Assembly: GCA_011109175.1 (NCBI GenBank)
Contig: RDEW01000001.1
Span: forward strand, 1,801,453 to 1,865,452
Length of the DNA: 64,000 nt
Direction: 5' to 3'
Origin: Dicyema japonicum
Taxonomy: Eukaryota; Dicyemida; Rhombozoa; Dicyemidae
This document shows positions 32,110-43,230 of the stretch, piece by piece; the first letter of the stretch is position 1, and each line of letters begins with the position of its first letter. The notes under the pieces were generated by a model that had not been told where the DNA came from, searched no databases, and saw only the letters and a program-made list of their open reading frames with translations. The position numbers and the translations under genes are program-made.

Positions 32110-32247
32110 ATGGCAGGTGCATTTCAATGTGAATTCGATGTCAAATCAGTCAAGTTTGTTAGCATTGTAAAGAAATTCCTGACAAGACAGGTGAAAGAAG
32201 CTGTGGTACAGACTTTGGTTGACACCAAAAGAGCGATTGGACATTGA
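32110..32247 (+). CDS. Short unassigned frame, 45 residues
   Basis: ATG at 32110, stop at 32245-32247. It reads FQCEFDVKSVKFVSIVKKFL and VKEAVVQTLVDTKRAIGH, a clean amphipathic pattern suggestive of a C-terminal exon. A 25-nt GT-AG just upstream could join it to earlier sequence. Family unknown. Confidence 0.25.
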   Translation: MAGAFQCEFDVKSVKFVSIVKKFLTRQVKEAVVQTLVDTKRAIGH

Positions 32248-32314
32248 AGTGTGACTTTTTTCATTCTCATGTATGACAACATAATTTATTGTCACGATCA
32301 AGTTAATTATAAGG

Positions 32315-32495
32315 GGGTTCCAATCTCCCCTGAGTGGTCACCTCAGCCATGCTCACAAGAAGAAGAAGACAAGGACTTTCATCCATGATGAAACTAAGTA
32401 GACATTCCGTGCAATAGAAATACGTATCCATCTCAACCTTCCAAAAAATAACCACTTGACTAACTGGTCCACGTGGTCTGTTATAAAGTGAAATA
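32315..32495. repeat. Interspersed repeat family 2, copy 3
   Basis: Shares AAGAAGACAAGGACTTTCAT, ATGAAACTAAGTAGACAT and ACCACTTGACTAACTGGTCC with the 27.5-kb copy in the same orientation. Confidence 0.65.
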
Positions 32496-32639
32496 AGTCA
32501 AATCCTAGTCTTATGTAGTAATGTGTCCTCAATTATTCTATTACGTCATCCTTCCTTGATAAACTAATCAATAAGATAATCTCGAAGATGAGTTGAGAAT
32601 TGAGAGAAATCACACTTTATAAGACACGTGGAGTCAGAG

Positions 32640-32840
32640 TCAATATAGACAAAATTTATCTAAGACAATCCCAACAAAGGGTATCAATAAAAAAGGGGCT
32701 CCTAAGGAACCAACATTTAATACCATTTTGGTTATATAAGCAATAATTTGCCACATGACGAGTCTGGTGATCCTATTTACCTGTCGTTTCCACTCTCCTC
32801 TGACCCATACTCCGCAGAGTACCGAGGACATCGACGTCAT
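32640..32840 (-). CDS. Unassigned 66-codon hydrophobic frame
   Basis: Starts MTSMSSVLCGVWVRGEW and ends in a hydrophobic segment (LGAPFLLIPFVGIVL). Not recognised. A possible donor (CGACAG then GTAAAT) suggests the frame may be interrupted by splicing. Confidence 0.2.
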   Translation of the reverse strand: MTSMSSVLCGVWVRGEWKRQVNRITRLVMWQIIAYITKMVLNVGSLGAPFLLIPFVGIVLDKFCLY

Positions 32841-33120
32841 TCAGTGTTCTTTTCACGAGTGTGAGACTCCCATTGAGAACTAATGAAAGTGCTATATGTA
32901 AACGTCCAAGAAATCCGTCCTATTTTCTGGTGTGTCTGGGTACAGTCCTAATATGTAAGCAAAACAGATTTCACGTGTAAGAAAGAACATAAACAAATTA
33001 AAAATGAGAATTAATAAAAAGTATTAATAAATTAAATAAATAAAATAAAAAAATAAATTCTAAAATAGGATAAATCAAATAATTGTCATTGTTGGTTTGT
33101 TGCATACTAATAACCTCGCT

Positions 33121-34099
33121 ATGTCGGAGGAGACTGATAAAATGACTAGAATCCGTTTGCAGATGGAGTATTACTTTTCTGAGTACATTTCTGACTTATC
33201 CCAGTGGTAATCTTGCAAGGGATCGTTATATGTCCTCCATTACCAACTCCGCTGGCTACGTGGAGATCAGCAACATCCTGCATTTCTACAAGATGGTCAA
33301 ACTTAACGCCAAGTTCGATGACGTCGTTCAAGCTGTCAAAGGTCCCTTAGTTCTCTTACCCTCAGAATCCTCCTTTATAGAGCTCGACGGCTCGGAAACT
33401 AGGGTCCGGGCTAAGGAACTCTGTTTCGTGGTTCAACTCAGGATCGCCGAGGACATTAAAGACGAATATGTGACTATTCTTGTAATTCTAGACCCTTTGG
33501 GACCGAATCCTTGCTCCTTCTGGAATAAGTAAAGATATGATTAAGGCATGTAAGCTGTCTGATGACACGTGGGAGCTTTTCATTAACGATTGGAGGACCT
33601 CGATTGGTTGTGTGGCCCTATTGAAGGATTACGGAGTTCCCCGTTGTTTTAATTCAGGCGAAAATGCGGAATATGATGACCCCATTGTGGAAGCTGAGTG
33701 GAAAAACGGAGAGTGAAGCGACAGACACTGAATCTACACACAGTGTTCAACCTCCTCCTCCACAGCCAGTTCCAGCCCATGTGCAGTTTTATTGCCACCC
33801 AATGTAGATTTTTTTGTGATTTGAGGTATTTCCCGGCTTTTCAGCTGGTGAGACATGTAGGGAGGCCTTTATACCCCCGAATGTTTCAGGACATGAGGGC
33901 GGTTCCGCGGCTTATGGAGTACCCGAATTTAAGATATCCGCCTCAGCAGGAAGCGTGAGTGGCTGATGTAATTTATAGTGATCCTGTGTATGGACCAGCT
34001 TCAATGGCTGAGCATATAGAGCATAGTAGGTGCGAGAGACGGGGAAACAGACGTAGATCACAGGGGGTTTTCGTAAGGCCCATTTATGAACATCTATGA
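33121..34099 (+). CDS. La-related protein, LARP4-like
   Basis: RNA-binding protein of the La family, probably acting on cytoplasmic mRNA. Six exons, 33121-33182, 33205-33469, 33492-33635, 33658-33803, 33826-33954 and 33979-34099; 867 nt, 288 residues. Introns are 22, 22, 22, 22 and 24 nt with consistent phases. The La motif starts at about residue 13: LQMEYYFSDGNLARDRY, then YVEISNILHFYKMVKL. An RRM-like part follows (AEDIKDEYTLWDRIL, TSIGCVALLKDYG), ending in Pro-rich VQPPPPQPVPAHVQFY and a basic tail (RCERRGNRRRS). The unspliced frame would stop early at several points, including 33956, which is inside the last intron. Assignment within La-related proteins (4 versus 6 or others) is not firm. 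Confidence 0.88.
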
Positions 34100-34860
34100 A
34101 AATGCACATTTTGTTTTCAATATAAATGATTTCATTTTTTGGGGGTTGTGTATGCAGTGTGATTGTTGGGAGAGAGGGGTTTGTCTGTGTATGGCACTGT
34201 GGTGTATGACATTTTGAAGCGATTATATATTGTGGTTGTGGTGGATACTGTATATATCATGGCTTTGCGACGATGGTCCAGTAAGAATGAGGTAATCTGT
34301 GAGAGGTTTTAGTCAGAGAAAAGGTATTCAATATATGTATTGTTGCTATTGGAGAGGTCACCGTGTTGTCGGGCACTCTGGTAGTTGATACGGAGAATAA
34401 GACACTTTGTAGTTGATTAAGGTAGCTAGTGTCAAGGTAGGATACGTTGTACTGTATTTGGGTAAATAAACTACCTTCTTTTAAACTATGAATATGTATA
34501 CAGACAACTATGTCATTGTATTTTTAAAAGTAAAACACTTCTGAGTTTAAATGGGTAATTTCACGTGGTTCTAAATTGGATTGTGTACAATGAAATTTTG
34601 ATTAATTTTTCAAATTAATTTGGTTTTCTGTGGAATTTTTACACGTGTTTGCTTTGTGATTTTGTTTTGTTATCCATTTTATTTGTGGTTTTGGAAGAAT
34701 TTTATCTCGATACGAATATCTGTGGGAATACTTTGATGGCTAATTCTATGTGGTTCGCTTGTTAATATGTGTTTATTAAAATGTCGGGGATTTCTTTGAT
34801 GTGAGCTTAATATTCTTATATTGCGGTTTTTAAGTTAAAATTAAGATAATTTAGTCCGAC
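34100..34860. other. Intergenic region, T/G-rich
   Basis: No gene seen. The stretch 34140-34400 is unusually rich in T and G, and CACGTG occurs at about 34563 and 34641. Confidence 0.3.
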
Positions 34861-35250
34861 ATGACCGCAAAGGTAGGATAAATAGTTAAATTGGCAGGAC
34901 AAACCCTTCAGCTCTGATATCTGTAGATTTAAACAAACGGACTGAGATCACTCAAACGATTCGAGTTTTGGAACCAGGATCTCTGACAACCTTTGATGCC
35001 TCATCTCAAGAATCTGATAAATTATGCCATCTACTCTAAGAATTATCAATGTAAGCAAGCCTACTTTAGTTGCCAAGGAACTCCACATTGTTCCTATGAA
35101 AGATCATGGTAACCATGGAAACTAGCAACAATATCCAACTTTCAAACAAATCTTAAGCGAAGAGACAAAATTGGAGACAACGATTGCCAGAAAAGGCTAC
35201 ACAGAGTTTCCAATGTGGTCCCTTAAATAATATAGCAAGAATTAGAACTA
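34861..35250 (+). other. Possible small-exon gene, unresolved
   Basis: Starting at ATG 34860, pieces such as ISVDLNKRTEITQTIRVLEPG (34916-34980 region) and PSTLRIINVSKP look coding, and several 24-27-nt GT-AG intervals are present (34876-34900, 34922-34945). I could not find a combination that keeps one frame, so I make no gene call. Confidence 0.25.
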
Positions 35251-35477
35251 TCTGAATTTTAGGGTGGGTAATATAACAATTTTATTAACAAATACTATTT
35301 TTAAATAACTAAGAAAATTGTTATAATCAGTTTAGTTTATGTAAACTGCGTAATATGATAGAGGATCACAGCTTCAAAGGTACCTGAGTCTAGAATCTCA
35401 TCATGTTGAATACCTGAGGTCCATGAGTCATCTGAGAGTAATCAAAAGTCCTATATCTACAGAATATGTCAAATATA

Positions 35478-36362
35478 CTACTTTTTGATAAATGGGTGTT
35501 CCAACAGTTGAGAAGCTGTCCACCTGTAGTCCACAACAATATTGCAGCAGCTAAATAAGACCAAGGTCAAACTTGGAAATAAAGTCACGGGCTTGATCTG
35601 AGGCTGAATCCGGAGCAGTGACTTCTATCTCTCTCACGTTTTGAACTAATTCATTAACTGAGTACTGAAATAAGCCTGAAATGTACGTCAGTCAACGGAT
35701 TCTTGCCACGTGACAAAGCCTGGCAGCAAATGACCCCAAGGGAGTAAATGTCAATCTAAATTGAGTCAGATACCAGAACCTTCACTGTATAAATGCCTAG
35801 CTTCATCCTCCTTTCGGGAGACATGTAGTAGAAAGTCCCTGCAACTGGATTTTTGGTAATTCCCCCATGAAGGGCCCCAGCTGTTCCGAAGTCGATTATC
35901 CGTGGGGTACCGTCGTTGGCAATACTTATGTTTTCCGGCTTGAGATCTCCGTGAAAGTACATCTTGTGCTACAAATAACCTAGAGATGCTACAATGTGCT
36001 CTAGGGCTGACAGAATGTCTCCAATTTGCCAGGATGTCCATCTCTCCAAGTGATCATCGGAAAAATAAGTCATTTGGGACATAAAAATTTGGTTTAAGCC
36101 TAAGAGTCAATAACACGTGGTACTCAGTGGATAATATTCCATGACAATCCCCTCAGAGATGTCAGTTGTCATCAGTCTAGCAACGTTGGGGTGACAACAG
36201 TGGGCCATAATCCTCACCTCCTTCTCTAGAGAACTAAGAATTGGGAGAAACTGATTACTTAAAGTCGTCACATACCCTGGTTTTGAAGCAGACTATACAG
36301 TGCCACCTGCAGTCGTATGTTTGGATGACCCTAGAGTACGCACCATGATATACTAACGTCAT
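35478..36362 (-). CDS. Small Ser/Thr protein kinase, non-RD type
   Basis: Phosphotransferase. Seven exons on the minus strand: 36362-36276, 36250-36124, 36099-35993, 35968-35780, 35755-35687, 35664-35573 and 35550-35478; 744 nt, 247 residues, introns 25, 24, 24, 24, 22 and 22 nt. A Gly-loop-like HGAYSRV is followed by the ATP-binding lysine in CIVCFKT (K27). Then EYYP, the catalytic loop YFHGDLKPEN (D115), IIDFG (D133), GTFYYMSPE, DIYSLGVICC and DYRWTASQLLEHPF. The loop has Gly where most kinases have Arg (HRD). Another 25-nt and a 24-nt intron could extend the protein to a stop at 35366 (268 residues). The Gly-loop lies at the very start, so an upstream exon may be missing. Looks like an STE/MAP3K-type kinase but I cannot place it. 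Confidence 0.9.
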
Positions 36363-36699
36363 TAAATTTGCCGGGGGTTTCTGCTAAAAGTTAAAATTTA
36401 CGGCAGGTGCGGCCACTGAGGACGATGGGTTGATGTCGGCAGATGATTAACCTGACTTGTCAACCTGACAAGTTTTTGATTAATCAAATCGATAAAATTT
36501 AGTCCACTTTGAGTGGACTTCTCGTGTCAATTGATATGATTCAAATTGAATTTGCATTGAATTCAAACAATTTTGCACAACTGAAACAGAGTCCCCAAGT
36601 CTCGTGGATTCCACGTGGATTCTCATGAGTCCCACTGTCACCTCACAATTAGGTACATCGACGTTAATATAGGAGCCTAAATTGCTTATTGGAAATATT
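36363..36699. other. 5' flank of the kinase gene
   Basis: A possible upstream exon lies at about 36384-36425 (reading DINPSSSVAAPA, then a 21-nt interval at 36363-36400), not proved. Otherwise nothing. Confidence 0.25.
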
Positions 36700-36985
36700 T
36701 TATTTGAAAGAGTAACAAATCATATTCCAAGAGAGTAAGAATTCCTGCTGATGATGGCCAACACCTTTAATTAGATAACCTTTTATCCTAATAGTCTTTC
36801 CTAAGAACCTGGGACGTCTGGCCACACTCAGAAGCCTCATCATCCGGGGAACCCAGTGACTCCTCAAGTTGATCTCGATTGCGTGACCCCAGTTCCCACA
36901 ATTAGCAGGACCATCTGTGGTTCTCAATTGTACCCACCGCTGCCCAGAAGGGTCCCCTCTCGTGGTTCCCCGAGAAATCAATTGG
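36700..36985 (-). repeat. Dispersed repeat copy (pair with 39175-39240)
   Basis: On the minus strand the stretch 36717-36777 reads GGTTATCTAATTAAAGGTGT and TGGCCATCATCAGCAGGAAT, nearly identical to the plus-strand segment at 39183-39238. The open frame (93 codons) through it is probably not a host gene. Confidence 0.5.
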
Positions 36986-37279
36986 GAGAGAAGAACTGTG
37001 CCGAGAAATGAACAAATTTTCCTATTTTAATTTAATGAATAAAAAATTATCATCAAATAGGTTCTTCTATAATCACTTTAATCAGCTGATTTCAAATATT
37101 CTAATATCGCTGTTAGCATGTCCTTAACCTTGAATGTCGTTCGATTAACTCTCTAAATTTTTCAATAGACTAATTAACAGGTTTAAAGTATTATTCACTA
37201 TGCTAATTAATATGCAAATCAACCAAATCAGCTTAATTCAATTATTCGTCATCCTGCAACTTGATGATCTTGAATGTTC
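36986..37279. other. AT-rich intergenic region
   Basis: No gene or repeat seen. Confidence 0.3.
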
Positions 37280-37480
37280 ACCTAATTTGGGCTTGGAAGA
37301 GATTCGAACCCCGACACTTCTTTTGTTCAGAACTTTTGGCTTCTGCTACCTCCCTACTCCTTCATTTGTTCATGCTTGTGAGGAGAAGGAAGACATTTGC
37401 TCTTATTCATAATGAAGTTATGTAGACATGTCATGGTACGTCAACCCCTCAACATGACAAATCAACCCATTGGTTAACCT
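37280..37480. repeat. Interspersed repeat family 2, copy 4, with B-box-like segment
   Basis: Contains AGATTCGAACCCC (37302-37314; on the minus strand GGGGTTCGAATCT, a pol III B-box), TTTTGTTCAGAACTTTTGGC, GAGAAGGAAGACATTTGC and ATGAAGTTATGTAGACATG. The latter parts match the 27.3-27.6 and 32.3 kb copies. The B-box suggests a tRNA-related origin. Confidence 0.6.
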
Positions 37481-38599
37481 AAAACTATTACTCATCAAAA
37501 CTGAGTAATCATTATTACACTACCAGCAGTAAAGAATACTGAAACTCGTAGTTATTGAAAGAAAGTCAGCGATATATGATATTTTTGAAGAGATTCATTG
37601 GGAAATGCTGAGAGCGTTACCTCCACGTCATATGAACCTCCAAAACCTCTCAAGGATATTTATTGCCCAAGGATCACTGGGTTTAAATAGACAAAGAGAA
37701 TGTCCTCAGCAATTAAGTTATCCAAGACCTAAGAAGGGGAAACCGATACAAGTGAAGACCACCACCTTGTACTCTCTTCTCATTGGGTTAGAGTCAGCTC
37801 ATATTTTTGGCAGTTATCAAAGTATCTAAGGAGGAATCATAGAGAGCTATTCGGAAGTTGGCCCCCTTAGGAATTTTTGTAGTCATTAGAGTTTTTGTAG
37901 TCAGTAGTCAAGAGCTCTTGGTTGGATATCTAGCAGGGATCACTAGAGAATTTAAAATTTTACAACCCAGCATGTGCTTGCTCTGTGATTTTTGAGGTAC
38001 CCATCTTTTTTAAAATGTTTTTTACTTCACAAATTTTTTGATCATTCAAAAGTGAAAGATGGATGAATCCCGAGTTTTCAAATATTGCAGATTTAGTTAA
38101 GCGGAAGGTATCTCAGCACAAAAGAACGGGTTTCCGCGGTGGCTCGCCAACGTTTCAATGTCTTCATTCACTCAAGTTAGATATAACCTCTTGTCCCCAT
38201 ATTAATGGAGTCGGTACTCATTGTAAACCCGAAGTTTTGAAATTCGATACTTTGACAATGAGTTCGAATCCTACCTGGACGAACATAGAGAAACTTGGAT
38301 AAGAACCTCCGTCTTGGGGAGGAGCAAGAGAATTATTAGTTATTTTGCCTTGAGAGCTTATCCATCTAATTGAGTTTCAAAATTTAACCTTGGAGTGATT
38401 TGCTATTATTGGGTCATTTTTATTTATTCAATAACCCTGGTTTTCCCGGAAAGAGACTAAGAGTTAATTAAGGTATATCCAGTGGAGTAGGGAAGAGATA
38501 GATTCTTCTTGGATGCTGGCAAGATGTTGGGCGTTTCCTGAGACAGATGGCGCCTCTAGGATTTGATGAAGGACAGAGAAGATCGGAATTCTTTTGTGT
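37481..38599. other. No confident gene; two unassigned frames
   Basis: Plus-strand frames at 37605-37829 (74 codons) and 38063-38302 (79 codons, ending CHPINGVG-like and PEVLKFDTL residues) have no motif I know. They may be parts of old elements. Confidence 0.25.
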
Positions 38600-38685
38600 T
38601 TGACGAGTGACACAGAATATCTTAATACGGAACTGGATCGTCTACATGTTATTCTGCGAACCCTCTAGGCAGCAGACTTCCCAGT
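38600..38685 (+). repeat. tRNA-derived SINE, partial tail copy
   Basis: TTTGACGAGTGACACAGAAT and TACGGAACTGGATCGTCTA match the SINE tail at 9557-9608 (TTGACGAGTGACGCCGTCAT, GCGGAACTGGATTGTCTA), with a gap. No A- or B-box is present, so this is a 5'-truncated copy. Confidence 0.5.
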
Positions 38686-39300
38686 TCAACTGGAGCCAGT
38701 TAGACTGGATCGTGGAGATGGCAAAAGAAATTGCCTGCCAAGAGAATAAAGTGCTTGTTAGGCAGCTTGACATGATTATTTGGTGATTCTAAAATAGCCA
38801 TAACGTAAAAGTGTTATACATTAGTGAGCAGCTATCGTGATTAATTGATGATTGTAGGGAAATGCGGTCAGTCGTGATTTAAAAATAATTGAGATTTTCT
38901 AAATATTAGACTTATTCAGATTTCAGTGTTTGGGGAACCTGAACTGTGATTTAAAGATTCTTATTAATGATGCTTATGTTGGAGGAATCAGTTATTAAAA
39001 ACGGAACTCTTGCCGGATGGTTTTTATCTCTCCGAACTCCGATGAAAATACGCCGGAACAGTCAGCAGAGAACTCGGATGTCGCCGGAGCTAACTGAAAA
39101 TAGACCTCCCAGCTGCCCAAAAAAGCAAGAGAACAAAGGCCAATTAACTTAAAATTTTGATGATCAATAAATACTTTACGAAAAGGTTATCTAATTAAAG
39201 GGTATTGGCCATCATCAGCAGGAATTCTTATTCTGCGTCTTTCGATATTGTCTCACAAAGTGCGGAAGGTTGAGTTGGCGATGTACCACACAGAAAATAT
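38686..39300. other. No confident gene; includes short dispersed repeat
   Basis: Holds the repeat segment 39175-39240 that pairs with 36717-36777 in reverse. A 61-codon frame (38967-39152) is unassigned. Confidence 0.3.
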
Positions 39301-39960
39301 CTTTGAGTGAAATCAACCTAAAATAAAAAGAACGTGGGGATCCACGAAAAAAGCAGGACGTATAGAGATAAATTTATTAAAAACAGAGAAATCAACAAAA
39401 AATGATCCCCGGACATAATTGACGTTGCGTTGTCTCTCACGAGTGCAACAAGGATCAACTGGAGAAGCCACTTGGTAGAGACGTTTGAATGTTGTTTTTA
39501 GTTGTTCTTTTGTTCTGACATTGTTACTGATGTAAGAGGGTATCCAAGTATTTCCAGTTGTTCTGCTTTGTTTGGTTCCTGTGGCTTTCAGAATGATCTC
39601 CCTGAACATTGCAAAGATCGAGTCCCATTCAAGCTGCGAAAATTAAAAATTGATAACTTCACATTTCAAGGTGTTCAGAGTTATTCAGAGGGATTCCAGT
39701 TGAACAATCAAACTTTTCAAACAATCCAGCACATTCTTCAAATGACCGCCCATTGTGCAATCATCCAAATACCACACTTTCATTGGAGTAGAACTACATC
39801 CATTGATACAGTCAATTCCCAGGCTGAACAAGGCGGGGTCCAGTGGGCCTCCTTGTTGGACTCCAAGGACGGGGGAATGAAATGTTGGCCGTGGACTTAC
39901 TGCAAGATTTCCATAGGAGCTAAGAACATAATTGTACACCGAGGGGTATAATGCAAAAAA
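39301..39960 (-). mobile_element. Reverse-transcriptase fragment with GVQQGGPLDP and YLDD
   Basis: Minus strand 39939-39685 encodes VLGVQQGGPLDPALFSLGID and VWYLDDCTMGG, the palm motifs of a reverse transcriptase whose box is YLDD rather than YADD. This sets it apart from the other families here. It continues after a frameshift with an LEILGYPL segment. The N- and C-terminal parts are missing. A plus-strand frame over it (39502-39951) is a shadow. Confidence 0.7.
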
Positions 39961-40130
39961 TCCTCAAAAAAGCATCACGCCGTATCACGCCGTATCGTAT
40001 TGAAGGCGGAATCACCTGACGGCTATGTAGTTATTTAATTTGTCGGTGATTTTTGGTTTTTAATAATAATATAACAAATTAATTAGTTTTTGAGTAAGAT
40101 AAAATTATTAAATCTTTTGTATAATTAATA

Positions 40131-40375
40131 ATTCACGTGGCGCCATGTGGTGCTACGTGGATAGTTTGTCAAAATTATTCTCCTTTTTCCGATGGCGTCA
40201 CTGGATCCACCTTACTGAGGAGGAGCCCAATGCCTGGCCGGCATCAAGAGGATCCAACAATTCTTTCCCGGGGACAACGTCGTTACCTGGTGACAAGTTC
40301 TGGAATTCTGGAACGAGTCAGGATCGAGGAGTTAGTTAGTTTGGTTATTCTTGGTCCTTGGAAATAATTTTAATT
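40131..40375 (+). repeat. 245-bp dispersed repeat, copy 1
   Basis: From GGCGCCATGTGGTGCTACGT to GGAGTTAGTTAGTTTGGTTA it matches 53285-53515 with about 20 differences. Both copies have overlapping open frames (64-76 codons) without known motifs. It could be the 5' end of a retrotransposon. Confidence 0.75.
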
Positions 40376-41569
40376 TTTTTAATTGACAACTAAAAAAACA
40401 TAATTTCTCTCATAGATGGACGTGACCTCTCGCTTACTTCATTTTGTGAATAAAAAAATGATTGACTCAGGAGGCGTTGGATACCCAAAGTTTCGAAACG
40501 AGTTGCTCTGAGTTTGAATCTTGTATAGCAAAGAAGTCTACATTGAAGAGAAAAAGGAAATTATTAATTCAAAAGCGTTCTTAATACGCTGGATTTTATT
40601 CCCACACGTTACCTAGTTGGTCGAAAGATTCTTTAGCTCTTCACCTTCCTCAATTCCTAAGAGGCTTTATTGCATCCACGTAACTCATGAATCGCCCAGT
40701 GGTTTGCCAGCATCCTAAAAGGATCCTACTCCAGTAGAGAAGTTCTCACAATTGCGAATATACACGTGATGTTTACCTTGAGGCTCTGTCTCTCTTTTTT
40801 TCTTATGTCAAAAAACTGTCCGAAAACTCGCAATCCCATCCTTAATCCCCTCCAGTTTTGGTTTTATTAGCGAATCTTCTCGAAATCTCAGAACTTCCTC
40901 CATCCTCATCCAAAAAGTGATCATTACCCTTCTTATTTTCTTGTGGAAGGGATAATGGTTAGATATAAATAGAATTTTTAAATAATTGAAGGGTCAACAT
41001 AAACAGATTTTCCAAATTCATGTCTTTTGGTCGATTCTTTCGCTTCATTCTTTAATCATCATGTAATCTTCCACTCTCAACAGACAGTGGCAGGAAGGCG
41101 AAGATCACTCCCCCACCTCATTTCACTGGATCGTGTTTGAAGGTGTTCTTAAATGTTAGTATAAAAATTGTTTTCAAAATCTGCTAATCTTGTTCTAAAA
41201 TTCAGTCAGGCTTTCTTAACTGCTCTTCTTCGGAAGAGGATTTTTAAGCAGTCAATAAGCTCTGTTTAAGCTCACATCCAAAGGGATTTGCAAACAGAAT
41301 TAGTTATTCACTTTTTAATTGTTGCCTAGTAAGGAAGAGAGGTTTGTTACAGTTGTAGCAGTTTTCTCTGTGAGCAGGTGATCCAAGTGAAAACTTTTTT
41401 GACAGCTACAACACGGGTTACCTTTTCTCCTGTCCGCATTAAATTTCCCAGTTGCATCTGATCCTTTTAAATCGAGTCCCACTCTGTCATTGTGTATTTC
41501 CCCAATCAAATAGACTTGTTGGATATACGAGGAACTCCCCCTATGCGAGGAACTCCCTCTCAAAGGTCC
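40376..41569. other. No identifiable gene
   Basis: About 1.2 kb without conserved frames; an 82-codon minus-strand frame (41315-41563) is unassigned. Confidence 0.3.
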
Positions 41570-42130
41570 AGATAGAATATGAATAAATCATCTAAAGAAT
41601 CTTGGACCAAATGGACTCCAGGTCCTTACGGACATCTACCAAGTGTCCCTGAATTTAAGATTTGTGCCTATAATCTGAAAAGCAGTCGACAATAATCCCG
41701 ACTTGAAAATCCAACAAGGACCAGTGTAACCTAGGATCCTTGTGACTAATTTCCATCCTCTGGGCTACATCAAAGATCCTCGAGATATGCATTCTCAATT
41801 TATATAACCACACCTAACTTTGTCCAATTCTCAGCACGGCATCCTGGGCAAGCATTTAGCCTCAACCCACCTAATCAAGTTAACTGACATTGCGGATAAA
41901 TTCAACAATCAAAAAACCACCACTCAGCTTATCCTGGCTTCTATCGACATTTTTTAATGCGTTTGACAGGATCTCCCGACACGTTGTTTGCAACAAGAAA
42001 CTCATCGAGTATTCCTCAATTCATACGAGATGACTGAAAACGTTGTGGACTCCACTCGAATGGTAGCGTGCACGAGATTTTATCGTCACCAGAGTGCATC
42101 CCCGTCTTCCAGACAGAAAGTTAGCAATTT
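41570..42130 (+). mobile_element. Jockey-like reverse-transcriptase fragment
   Basis: Pieces in the plus strand read QHGILGKHLASTHLIKLTDI and LILASIDI before stops, with a PGPYG remnant earlier. This is the box 1-2 region of a Jockey-type enzyme (QHGF ... DIxKAFDR). Heavily mutated. Confidence 0.55.
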
Positions 42131-42559
42131 CTAAATGATTGGAATAATGGAGTATTCTTGTAGCTAAAGCACGACGGGAAATACTGCAAAAGTTTAGCTA
42201 ATGTCAAGAGAGGCTTGGCCTATGCAGAGATAAGGTATGATAGCTAAATACTTTCATAATGAAGTGGTTAACTCGGTCAGGTGGCCTTAACCGGAAGTCG
42301 TGTTTTGATTTGGCAAGATTTAGGAAAGTATTTATTTAATCAAGTGCACTGCTTTCGGAGCAAAAGCACAAACCCTGAGTTTAAGGACTCCTGGAAGATG
42401 GCCGTTAAGGCCTGCAACCTATATGACACAAGCTTTTTAAGATGAGTCGGGTCTTGCCTTGTTCATCTTTATTGGCCTATACTTGAATAATATGACATTA
42501 CATCGTCTGCTTGTTCTTTTAATGATTTTTTTCGTTGGTGTTTGTTGATTCCAGATGAA

Positions 42560-43225
42560 TGGGAGCTTGTGAGAGGGTTTGATCTGTCAAAATACACTTT
42601 AGGGTGTTCAAGAATTCAGATGGTTTGGCCTGATGATGCAAACTGGAAGCGAACTCTTTCCACATCGACTTTTTGTCTTAGAGGTTATGGTTAGAGATTG
42701 ACTGGTTTAGGCAGTATAGTGTGAGCTGGTGCCAAAGTTCACCAAGCACTGATTGGTTTCATGTTGGAATTTGAAGTCTTTTTAGAAACTCGACTTTGGT
42801 GGGGTCTTTTGATTTTCCGCAGTATCGGGTTGTGCGAAAGGAAGGTCCCCTAGCATTGAAGTCGCCTCAAACAATTAAGTTCTTTAAGGAGAGAGCCAAT
42901 AGAGGTCAGACTGGCATCCTTTGGAGCAACTTGGCAGTGATGAATATACAAGTTGACGATAGTGTACACCGTATTTTCGAGCTCCTCTCGTTTACGTGAG
43001 ATCCCCTTGATATTTAGTAGCAGAAATGTTAAGTATTTCAATGGGACCGGGCTAGGTTCAATATCTCTTAAGTATTCCAATGCCGAGAGACTCATTGATG
43101 GGCTGGGCCCCTCTTATAGGCAGCCAAAAGGATCCCAGAGGAGGGGTAATCCCAAAATCGATAACCTCCTAAAACCGCCAGCCGACACGCATGTGCCTCT
43201 TGGACTTTTTATATATTCAAGAAAA
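42560..43225 (-). mobile_element. Retrotransposon endonuclease fragment
   Basis: The minus strand reads LTFLLLNIKGISRKREELEN, then VNLYIHHCQVAPKDASL, and farther on residues like a GDFNARG block in another frame (about 42840). This is the N-terminal part of an apurinic-type endonuclease (LNIxGI...KR.EL). Truncated on both sides. Confidence 0.55.
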
Positions 43226-43230
43226 TAAAG

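Noticed and set aside
33956-33958. TGA taken as the end of the LARP protein
   Set aside because: A 24-nt intron at 33955-33978 removes it and the frame continues for 40 more codons to 34099.
39502-39951. 149-codon plus-strand frame
   Set aside because: It is antisense to the minus-strand reverse-transcriptase motifs GVQQGGPLDP and YLDD, so it is a shadow.
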